Assembly (NCBI RefSeq): GCF_000024165.1
Contig: NC_013194.1
Location: forward strand, 310,001-374,000
Direction: 5' to 3'
DNA from: Accumulibacter phosphatis
GTDB taxonomy: Bacteria > Pseudomonadota > Gammaproteobacteria > Burkholderiales > Rhodocyclaceae
Length of the DNA stretch: 64,000 nt
Below, in pieces: positions 58,185 through 64,000 of the stretch. A program made the position numbers and the translations under genes. The first letter of the stretch is position 1, and the number at the start of each line of letters is the position of its first letter. The notes below the pieces were generated by a model, which ran no database searches, had not been told where the DNA came from, and saw only the letters and a list, made by a program, of their open reading frames with translations.

Positions 58185-58667
58185 GGTGATCGTTCTATAG
58201 GTGCGTTGTAAATCAGCAAGCGGCCGACTGACATGCGGTGCCGCGACGCGGGTCGGTGGCCCGGAATCTTGCAGGTGTTGCCCGACTGCTGCCGTCGCGT
58301 AACGGCCGCTTGCCGCCTTCCCGCACTCGGCGGCCTGATGGACAGGCAGTGACGCGGCCGCGATCTGCCGCGCATGACGAAGCGGTCGGCAGATGCTCAG
58401 GCTCGGGAAGGTCGAATTCTAAGCCATTCCGGGGCCGCCGTTGTCGCCGGCCTTGCCGTCGAGGACTCGCCAATCGGCGTGTGAAGGTGACGATTTCCTC
58501 CGCACTTGGCCAATCGAGGACGGCCGCTGATCAGCGGACGGAAGACTGCGGATTGCTGCGGCGCACCTTTCACAAGTGCCTGATATTGCCTATAGTGGTC
58601 TTTCAGTTGCGGAAGATATCGCGACGTCGTTCAACAGGATCATCGATCACTCAACGGAGGAGACGTC
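58185..58667. other. Intergenic region ahead of the aldehyde oxidoreductase operon
   Basis: 483 bases with no convincing gene. A minus-strand frame at 58213-58473 has a partly protein-like stretch (EFDLPEPEHLPTASS), but no ribosome binding site and no conserved end, so it may be a remnant or chance. The last 100 bases hold the likely operon promoter (TTTCAC, 17 bases, TATAGT) and the GGAGG ribosome binding site of the ferredoxin gene. I saw no tRNA or strong hairpins. Confidence 0.5.
58568..58596 (+). promoter_or_regulatory. Possible promoter of the aldehyde oxidoreductase operon
   Basis: TATAGT (58591-58596) is a good -10, with TTTCAC 17 bases upstream as a weak -35. Transcription would start about 65 bases ahead of the first gene. 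No sigma-54 or FNR-type element was seen, so an activator is likely needed. Confidence 0.4.
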
Positions 58668-59141
58668 ATGCAGAAGTCCTTGCACATCGATCCGGGCAAA
58701 TGCACCGGCTGTTTGCAGTGCGAAATGGCCTGTTCGTACGAAAACACCGGTCTGTTCAACCCCGCCACATCGCGCATCAAGGTTTTCGATTTCCACCACG
58801 AAGGCCGGAAAGTTCCCTACACCTGTACGCAGTGCGCCGAAGCCTGGTGTCTCAACGCTTGTCCGGTCGAGGCGATCAAGATCGATGCCGGCACCGGCGC
58901 CAAGGTGGTAGTGGACGCCATATGCGTCGGCTGCAAAGTGTGCACGATCGCCTGCCCGTTCGGGACGATCAATTACAACCATGGCAGTGGCAAAGTCCAG
59001 AAGTGCGACCTCTGTGGCGGCGACCCAGCATGTGCCTCCGCTTGCCCGACCAGCGCCATCACCTATATCGATGCGGACTGGACAGGCCTCGAGCGGATGC
59101 GTCAATGGGCGCAGAAGACTGACAGTGCTGCACGCGTTTGA
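58668..59141 (+). CDS. aorA: Four-cluster ferredoxin-like subunit of aldehyde oxidoreductase
   Basis: Electron-transfer subunit of 157 residues with sixteen cysteines for four [4Fe-4S] clusters: KCTGCLQCEMAC, CTQCAEAWCLNACP, CVGCKVCTIACP and CDLCGGDPACASACP. It resembles HycB-type proteins and AorA of the tungsten aldehyde oxidoreductase of Aromatoleum, where it links the catalytic subunit to the FAD subunit. ATG 58668 follows GGAGGAG. aorB starts 12 bases downstream. Confidence 0.88.
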   Translation: MQKSLHIDPGKCTGCLQCEMACSYENTGLFNPATSRIKVFDFHHEGRKVPYTCTQCAEAWCLNACPVEAIKIDAGTGAKVVVDAICVGCKVCTIACPFGTINYNHGSGKVQKCDLCGGDPACASACPTSAITYIDADWTGLERMRQWAQKTDSAARV

Positions 59142-59153
59142 GGAGAGACGATC

Positions 59154-61001
59154 ATGGCTTGGACACGCAAGGTTCTTCGCGTTAACCTCACCCAGGGGAG
59201 CTGTGTCAGCGAACCGTTGAACATGGCTTGGGCGGCGCAGTATCTCGGTCAACGTGGGCTGGCCAGCAAGTATCTGGTCAGCGAGATTGACCCGCTGGTC
59301 GACCCACTGGCGGCAGAGAACAAGATCATCTATGCCACCGGCCCGCTGACCGGGACGATGGCGTCTACCGGCGGCCGCTATTCCGTGGTCACCAAGGGGC
59401 CACTGACCGGTGTCATCGCCTGCTCGAATTCCGGTGGCTTCTTCGGCGCCGAACTCAAGGCGGCCGGGTGGGACATGATCATCGTCGAGGGCAAGTCCCC
59501 GCGCCCGGTCTATCTGCATATCGAGAACGACAAGGCGGTACTGCTTGCCGCGGAGGATCTCTGGGGCAGGACCGTCTGGGACACCGAAGGCACGCTCAAG
59601 AAGCGTCACCAGGATCCCTTGCTGCGGGTGTCCAGCATTGGTCGCGCCGGCGAGAATCAGGTCCTCTTCGCGGCGATCGTCAACGATCTGCACCGCGCAG
59701 CCGGGCGCTCCGGTGTCGGTGCGGTGATGGGATCGAAGAACCTCAAGGCGATTGCCGTTCGCGGTACGCTTGGGGTGGGCAACATTGCCGATCCGAAGTC
59801 CTTCATGGCGGCAGTCGCTGCCGGCAAGAAGGTGCTGGCAGAAAACGCCGTGACCGGGCAGGGGCTGCCCACCTACGGCACGCAGGTTCTGATGAACGTG
59901 ATCAACGAAATGGGTGCTTCGCCGACCCGCAACCATCGCGACGTGCAGTTCGAGGGGGCACGCAAGATCTCGGCTGAAGCGATGCACGAAAAGCGCACGA
60001 CGGATGGCAAGACGCATCTCGTCACCAACCAGGCCTGTTTTGGGTGCACGATCGCCTGCGGCCGGATTTCGCGTATCGACGAAACCCACTTCTCGGTCGA
60101 GACCAAGCCGCAGTATTGGGGGGCCAGTGGCGGCCTCGAATACGAAGCCGCCTGGGCGCTGGGCAATGCCAACGGGGTCGACGATCTGGAGGCCCTTCAG
60201 TATGCCAACCTGGTGTGCAACGAAGACGGCATGGACCCGATCTCGTTCGGTGCGACAGTCGGCGCGGTGATGGAGCTTTACGAACTGGGCATCCTGACCC
60301 GCGACGACATCGGCCTCGAGGCGCCTTTCGGTTCCGCTGAAGCGCTCTGCCGTCTGGCCGAAATGACCGCGCGTGGCGAGGGTTTCGGCAAGGTCGTCGG
60401 GCTGGGGTCTAAGCGCCTGTGCACGCGCTATGGCCGACCGGACTTGTCGATGACCGTCAAGGGGCAGGAGTTCCCCGCGTACGACGGGCGTGCCCTGCAG
60501 GGAATGGGTCTCGCCTATGCCACGTCGAACCGTGGCGCCTGCCATTTGCGCGGCTATATGGTGTCGAGCGAGGTTTTCGGCATCCCGGTGAAGACCGACC
60601 CGCGCGAGACTGCCGGCAAGCCCGAACTGCTGAAGGCTTTCCAGGATGCCACTGCCGCGGTCGACTCCAGCGGCTTGTGCGTCTTCACCACCTTCGCCTG
60701 GACGATGAACGACATTCAGCCGCAGATCCAGTCGGCGTGCGAAGGCGACTGGTCGCTGGAGTCACTGCTGCAGACGGGCGAACGCATCTGGAATCTCGAG
60801 CGGGACTTCAACCTGGCGGCAGGCATCACCGGCAAGGATGACACGCTGCCGCCGCGCCTGCTCAACGAACCGTGCAAGACAGGCGCCTCGAAAGGCATGG
60901 TGGCCGAGCTCGGCAAGATGCTTCCCGAGTACTACAGCCTGCGTGGCTGGACGCCCGACGGAGTGCCGACAGCGGCGACGCGCGCGCGTCTGGGGCTCTG
61001 A
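59154..61001 (+). CDS. aorB: Tungsten-dependent aldehyde:ferredoxin oxidoreductase, catalytic subunit
   Basis: Oxidises aldehydes to acids, or reduces acids, with a tungsten bis-pterin cofactor. It has 615 residues. The N-terminal AOR pattern is RKVLRVNLTQGSC, followed by the pterin-binding part (ATGPLTGTMASTGGRY, RSGVGAVMGSKNLKAIAV). The proximal [4Fe-4S] cluster is bound by ACFGCTIACGR plus the late Cys in SSGLCVFT. SNRGACHLRGY and FPAYDGRALQGMGLAYATS are family features. Tungsten rather than molybdenum is inferred from the family. Expected substrates are aldehydes from amino acid or aromatic breakdown. Oxygen sensitivity suggests use under anoxic conditions. Confidence 0.93.
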   Translation: MAWTRKVLRVNLTQGSCVSEPLNMAWAAQYLGQRGLASKYLVSEIDPLVDPLAAENKIIYATGPLTGTMASTGGRYSVVTKGPLTGVIACSNSGGFFGAELKAAGWDMIIVEGKSPRPVYLHIENDKAVLLAAEDLWGRTVWDTEGTLKKRHQDPLLRVSSIGRAGENQVLFAAIVNDLHRAAGRSGVGAVMGSKNLKAIAVRGTLGVGNIADPKSFMAAVAAGKKVLAENAVTGQGLPTYGTQVLMNVINEMGASPTRNHRDVQFEGARKISAEAMHEKRTTDGKTHLVTNQACFGCTIACGRISRIDETHFSVETKPQYWGASGGLEYEAAWALGNANGVDDLEALQYANLVCNEDGMDPISFGATVGAVMELYELGILTRDDIGLEAPFGSAEALCRLAEMTARGEGFGKVVGLGSKRLCTRYGRPDLSMTVKGQEFPAYDGRALQGMGLAYATSNRGACHLRGYMVSSEVFGIPVKTDPRETAGKPELLKAFQDATAAVDSSGLCVFTTFAWTMNDIQPQIQSACEGDWSLESLLQTGERIWNLERDFNLAAGITGKDDTLPPRLLNEPCKTGASKGMVAELGKMLPEYYSLRGWTPDGVPTAATRARLGL

Positions 61002-61002
61002 G

Positions 61003-62253
61003 TTGGCCAGCCACGTCATCATCGGCAACGGCCCGGCCGGGGTGGTTGCCGCAGAGACGCTGCGACGCGTCGATCCACACAGCGAAATCACGCTGATTGG
61101 CGACGAAGCCGAACCTCCCTATTCGCGCATGGCCATTCCCTATCTGCTGATGGGGCGCATCGGCGAGGAGGGAACCTATCTGCGCAAGGATGCGGGTCAT
61201 TTCGAGGGTTTGCGAATTCGCTTGCGGCAGGGGCGAGTGACGGCCCTCGATACGGGTGCCCGGCGGCTTCGGCTGGCTGACGGCAGTGGTCTCGCTTACG
61301 ATCGCCTGCTCATTGCCACCGGCGCCCACCCGGTGCGTCCGCCGATTCCCGGCATTGATTCGCCGAAGGTATTGACCTGCTGGACACTGGCCGACGCGCG
61401 GGCCATTGCCGCCACGGTAAATCCCGGGGCGCGTGTGCTGCAGATGGGCGCCGGCTTCATCGGCTGCATCATCATGGAATCGCTGGCGGCCCGTGGCCCC
61501 CGGCTGACCGTCGTCGAAATGGGCGACAGGATGGTGCCGCGAATGATGGACGAGGTGGCCGGTGCGATGATTCGTCGCTGGTGCGAGGACAAGGGCGTTG
61601 GCGTTCGCACCGGCCGGCAGGTGGTGGCCATCGCTCCCGCCGGCGAGGCCCTGCGGGTCACGCTCGACGACGGCGAAGCGATCGAGGTGGACGTGCTGAT
61701 CAGCGCCACCGGCGTCAAGCCGAACATCGCCTTCCTCGCCGGCAGTGGCGTGGCGGTCGATGCCGGCATCCTCGTCGATGAGGCGATGCAGACCAACATC
61801 GCCGGCGTCCATGCTGCCGGCGATGTTGCCGAAGCGGTCGAACTGGGTACCGGCCGACGCGTGGTGAACGCGATTCAGCCCGATGCTGTCGAGCAGGCCC
61901 GCATCGCGGCGCTCAACATGGCGGGGCAAGCCGCGACCCTGCGCGGGACTTTCGTCTTCAACGTCCTTGACACCCTCGGGCTGATCTCGGTTTCCTTTGG
62001 TCAATGGCAGGGCGTGCCCGGCGGCGAGACGGCAAGCCTGGTCGATCAGGCCGACTACCGCTACCTGCGCCTGGTTTTCGACGGTGACCGGCTGGTCGGC
62101 GCCAACAGTATCGGTCATACCGAGCACATCGGCGTCCTGCGTGGTCTGATCCAGGGCAGGGTGCGTCTCGGGCCATGGAAAGACCGTTTGCTCGCCAACC
62201 CGCTGCAGTTGAGCGAAGCGTATCTCGCCAGAGGGCTGGCCGCTCTGCACTGA
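61003..62253 (+). CDS. aorC: FAD/NAD-dependent reductase subunit of aldehyde oxidoreductase
   Basis: Pyridine nucleotide-disulphide oxidoreductase-like flavoprotein of 416 residues without a redox cysteine pair. The FAD motif is VIIGNGPAGVVAAETL at the N-terminus; YSRMAIPYLL and LLIATGAHPVRPP follow. The NAD-binding motif is VLQMGAGFIGCIIMESL. ISATGVKPNIAFLAGS and VHAAGDVAEAVE complete the fold. It transfers electrons from the ferredoxin subunit to NAD. The start is TTG 61003, one base after the aorB stop, with GGGG seven bases upstream; upstream codons in this frame lie inside aorB. Confidence 0.9.
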   Translation: MASHVIIGNGPAGVVAAETLRRVDPHSEITLIGDEAEPPYSRMAIPYLLMGRIGEEGTYLRKDAGHFEGLRIRLRQGRVTALDTGARRLRLADGSGLAYDRLLIATGAHPVRPPIPGIDSPKVLTCWTLADARAIAATVNPGARVLQMGAGFIGCIIMESLAARGPRLTVVEMGDRMVPRMMDEVAGAMIRRWCEDKGVGVRTGRQVVAIAPAGEALRVTLDDGEAIEVDVLISATGVKPNIAFLAGSGVAVDAGILVDEAMQTNIAGVHAAGDVAEAVELGTGRRVVNAIQPDAVEQARIAALNMAGQAATLRGTFVFNVLDTLGLISVSFGQWQGVPGGETASLVDQADYRYLRLVFDGDRLVGANSIGHTEHIGVLRGLIQGRVRLGPWKDRLLANPLQLSEAYLARGLAALH

Positions 62254-62507
62254 TGGAGATCGTTTTCAAGCTGTTCGCCTCGCTTTCCGACCATCTGCCG
62301 GCGGCGGCGCGGCGGACGAACGCGCTGCCGCTCGAAGTTGCCGACGACTGCAGCGTCGCCGCGCTGATCGATTCCTGGTCGTTGCCACCGCGAATGGTGC
62401 ATCTGGTTCTGGTCAATGGCGAATACATCCCGCCGTCGCAGCGTGCCGGAAGACTGTTGACGGCTGGCGACGTGGTGGCGATCTGGCCGCCGATCGCCGG
62501 TGGCTGA
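62253..62507 (+). CDS. MoaD/ThiS-like sulfur carrier protein
   Basis: 84 residues with a ubiquitin-like beta-grasp pattern: VFKLFASLSDHLP at the start, VNGEYIPPSQRAG in the middle, and the C-terminal IWPPIAGG ending in the diglycine needed for thiocarboxylation. It overlaps the aorC stop (TGATG), so it is translated with the operon. The location suggests a dedicated sulfur carrier for the tungstopterin cofactor; a similar gene is present in the Aromatoleum aor operon. Confidence 0.87.
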   Translation: MEIVFKLFASLSDHLPAAARRTNALPLEVADDCSVAALIDSWSLPPRMVHLVLVNGEYIPPSQRAGRLLTAGDVVAIWPPIAGG

Positions 62508-62510
62508 TGG

Positions 62511-62789
62511 GTGTCGCAGTATGTGATGACTCTGACGCTGCGCGAGTTCGAGCGCCAGTTGCGGCCTCTGTTGGCCGGTTGGTCCGTCGACCGGCTGGCC
62601 GAGGGGTGGCGCTTGCGGCAAGAGGCTCGCACGGTGGACATCTGTTGCCGACCGCTGCCGGCCTTGCCGTTGGGCGCGCTCGCGTTGCCGCGTCTGGCGG
62701 TGTCCATCGACTTTGCCGGCAGCGAGCCGCTGCAGGAGGCCGCGTTCATCGACGACTTCATGCACTGTTTCCGGCGCGGTGGTGGCTGA
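62511..62789 (+). CDS. Small protein of unknown function at the end of the aor operon
   Basis: 92 residues, starting at GTG 62511 (ATG 62526 is possible), three bases after the MoaD-like gene. Seen features: TLREFERQLRPLLAGW, then RLRQEARTVDICCRPLPALP, ALALPRLAVSIDFAG and a tail ending FMHCFRRGGG. The pattern of short beta strands with a closing diglycine-like end is consistent with a small single-domain protein. I do not recognise the family. Its place makes a role in cofactor assembly or enzyme maturation likely. It could correspond to the fifth gene of known aor operons, but I cannot show that from the sequence. Confidence 0.75.
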   Translation: MSQYVMTLTLREFERQLRPLLAGWSVDRLAEGWRLRQEARTVDICCRPLPALPLGALALPRLAVSIDFAGSEPLQEAAFIDDFMHCFRRGGG

Positions 62790-62805
62790 TGTGGTAGGAT
62801 TTCAC

Positions 62806-62905
62806 GTGGCGGGTCTCCCCGCATCGCAGGATGGTGAACCTGGTCAGGTCCGGAAGGAAGCAGCCACAGCCGTCTCATGTGAGTGCCGGGGGTAAGGCTC
62901 GCCAC
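62806..62905 (+). ncRNA. ffs: Signal recognition particle RNA (4.5S RNA)
   Basis: About 100 bases matching the bacterial small SRP RNA. The Ffh-binding core reads GGTCAGGTCCGGAAGGAAG followed by CAGCC, with the GGAA tetraloop. The outer stem pairs GTGGCGGG at the 5' end with CTCGCCAC at the 3' end, and TGAGTGCCGGGG closes the asymmetric loop side. The 5' end is placed at 62806 and the 3' end at 62905 by stem pairing. TAGGAT at 62795-62800 is a possible -10. It starts only 16 bases after the aor operon and precedes dnaX, a common place in betaproteobacteria. Confidence 0.96.
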
Positions 62906-63016
62906 CTTTCCATGGGCCGGTCATTGCCGCGATTCGCGAAGCCTTGTGTGCGCCACCGCGGCCGGCACCCTCGGTAGCCGACCCCGAAAAACTCCCGCGG
63001 GGCCGCTTGCCCCATC

Positions 63017-63025
63017 TGCTAGAAT
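63017..63025 (+). promoter_or_regulatory. Extended -10 promoter of dnaX
   Basis: TGCTAGAAT ends seven bases before the dnaX ATG, so transcription would start at or one base before the start codon (leaderless mRNA). No ribosome binding site is seen. Confidence 0.5.
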
Positions 63026-63032
63026 CCGTCCC

Positions 63033-64000
63033 ATGAGTTACCAAGTCCTGGCGCGCAAGTGGCGCCCGCGAACTTTCGCCAATCTGGTTGGCCAGGAGCA
63101 TGTGGTTCGCGCGCTCACTCACGCACTGACGGAACAGCGGCTGCATCATGCCTATCTGTTTACCGGCACACGCGGCGTCGGCAAGACGACGCTCGCGCGG
63201 ATCCTGGCGAAGGCACTGAATTGCGAAACCGGCGTCAGCGCGACGCCCTGCGGCACCTGCTCGGCGTGTCTGGAAATCGATTCGGGACGTTTCGTCGACC
63301 TCCTCGAGGTCGACGCGGCGACCAATACGCGTGTCGATGAGATGCGGCAGTTGCTCGAGAACGCCGTCTATGCGCCGACCCGCGGTCGCTTCAAGGTCTA
63401 TGTCATCGACGAGGTGCACATGCTCTCGACGTCGGCGTTCAACGCCATGTTGAAGACCCTCGAAGAACCCCCGGAGCACGTGAAATTCATTCTGGCGACC
63501 ACCGACCCGCAGAAGATTCCGGTGACGGTTCTTTCCCGCTGCCTGCAGTTCAATCTCAAGCAGATGACGCAGCCCCTGATCGCCAGCCATCTCAAGCACA
63601 TCCTCGAAGTCGAGGCCATCAGCGCCGATACCGGAGCGCTGCATTTGCTCGCCCGCTCGGCGGCGGGCAGCATGCGCGATGCGCTGTCGCTTCTCGATCA
63701 GGCGATCGCGCACGGTTCGGGCAAGGTCGAGGAAGCACAGGTCCGGGAAATGCTTGGCTCGGTCGACCTCGACCAGCTGTTCTCCATTCTCGATGCCTTG
63801 CTGGCTGGCGACGCGGCCGCTTTGTTGCGGATCGCGGACGACATGACGGCGCGCAGCCTCTCGTTTGACGCGGCGTTACAGGAGATGGCGAGCCTGTTCA
63901 CCCGTTTGCAGATTGCCCAGCTGGCGCCTCGGGCGATCGCTGACGACATGCCGGAGCGGTCGCGGGTTCTCGAACTGGCGACCGCTCTCGATCCCGAGTT
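63033..64000 (+). CDS. dnaX: DNA polymerase III tau/gamma subunit, 3' end cut by the window edge
   Basis: Clamp-loader ATPase. The N-terminal 322 residues are visible and the frame is open at the window end. MSYQVLARKWRPRTFANLVGQ is the family start. Walker A is FTGTRGVGKTTLARILAK near residue 43, and the zinc-binding cysteines are in NCETGVSATPCGTCSACLEI. Walker B is VYVIDEVHMLST, sensor 1 FILATTDPQKIP, followed by LSRCLQFNLK, and SAAGSMRDALSLLDQ is the sensor 2 region. Whether both tau and gamma forms are made cannot be seen. ATG 63033 is fixed by the conserved N-terminus. Confidence 0.97.
   Translation, partial: MSYQVLARKWRPRTFANLVGQEHVVRALTHALTEQRLHHAYLFTGTRGVGKTTLARILAKALNCETGVSATPCGTCSACLEIDSGRFVDLLEVDAATNTRVDEMRQLLENAVYAPTRGRFKVYVIDEVHMLSTSAFNAMLKTLEEPPEHVKFILATTDPQKIPVTVLSRCLQFNLKQMTQPLIASHLKHILEVEAISADTGALHLLARSAAGSMRDALSLLDQAIAHGSGKVEEAQVREMLGSVDLDQLFSILDALLAGDAAALLRIADDMTARSLSFDAALQEMASLFTRLQIAQLAPRAIADDMPERSRVLELATALDPE

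Noticed and set aside
58500..58667. Sigma-54 or FNR site ahead of the aor operon
   Set aside because: No GG-N10-GC element with a TTGC-like -12 and no TTGAT-N4-ATCAA match was found; only a sigma-70-like -10 remains.
1..64000. CRISPR arrays, insertion sequences, prophage genes, tRNA or rRNA genes
   Set aside because: I saw no regularly spaced repeats, transposase motifs, phage structural genes, or tRNA/rRNA signatures in the window.

Overview
This GC-rich window looks like chromosomal DNA of a betaproteobacterium of the Rhodocyclales (a Rhodocyclaceae, Accumulibacter, Propionivibrio or Azonexus type of organism). The lineage call is inference. It rests on several features: an E. coli-type glucokinase beside glgP-glgB-glgX, a bifunctional Nudix/thiamine-phosphate-synthase protein beside a DUF815 ATPase, a ribonuclease-tonB-aroE-mtgA block, an aromatic-degrader type tungsten aldehyde oxidoreductase operon, a PEP-CTERM protein, and the 4.5S RNA directly ahead of dnaX. 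I count about 59 protein genes including one leader peptide. There is one recognised structural RNA (SRP RNA), one candidate small RNA, no tRNA or rRNA, no insertion sequence, no CRISPR array and no phage genes. The gene content is mostly core.

Layout. 1-7.6 kb: glycogen operon (glk, 5' partial, then glgP, glgB, glgX). 7.6-12.3 kb: Nudix/ThiE fusion and DUF815 ATPase on the minus strand, then mltA and a lone ammonium transporter with a sigma-54 promoter and NtrC-like sites. 12.3-24.5 kb: ilvA, 5-formyl-THF cyclo-ligase, lytic transglycosylase, NDUFA9-like reductase, cca, midA, an unknown gene, a pteridine-reductase-like SDR, ttcA, an FHA protein with a degenerate cyclase domain, and comF. 24.5-28.8 kb: bioB-bioC, converging on ilvB-ilvN, which is preceded by a complete promoter/leader peptide/terminator attenuator. 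28.9-33.2 kb: PEP-CTERM protein with its own sigma-54 promoter, tpx, an IclR regulator, a YkgJ-type protein, uppP and yqiA. 33.2-38.1 kb: ribonuclease, tonB, aroE, mtgA, lapA. 38.2-44.2 kb (minus strand): rhlE, ubiC, a secreted DUF192 protein, a small basic protein, nirN and nirJ, with an FNR/DNR-type box upstream of nirJ. 44.5-49.1 kb: mscS, clsB, gluQ, argB, and a pyrimidine-nucleotidase-like HAD gene that seems to start at CTG. 49.1-54.2 kb: a 1327-residue multi-PAS GGDEF-EAL protein overlapping an acyltransferase-3 gene. 54.2-58.2 kb: hemB, a candidate small RNA, engB, cytochrome c4, a CBS protein and a histidine phosphatase. 58.6-64 kb: a five-gene tungsten aldehyde oxidoreductase operon (ferredoxin, catalytic subunit, FAD/NAD reductase, MoaD-like protein, unknown protein), the SRP RNA and the start of dnaX.

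How the parts connect. The glycogen block carries breakdown, branching and debranching but no glgC or glgA in view. Nitrogen and amino-acid supply is represented by amt, ilvA, ilvBN and argB, with two visible control devices (sigma-54/NtrC at amt, attenuation at ilvBN). Low-oxygen metabolism is suggested by nirJ-nirN (heme d1), cytochrome c4 and the oxygen-sensitive aldehyde oxidoreductase. Envelope functions recur (mltA, slt, uppP, mtgA, clsB, mscS, acyltransferase 3, PEP-CTERM).

Most worth a second look: the ilvB attenuator, the five-gene AOR operon with its unknown last gene, the hairpin chain between hemB and engB, the apparent CTG start of the HAD gene, the four exactly 125-residue tandem PAS units, and the sigma-54 promoter of the PEP-CTERM gene. 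I found no clearly undescribed multi-gene system. All functional calls come from reading motifs; no database search was possible.
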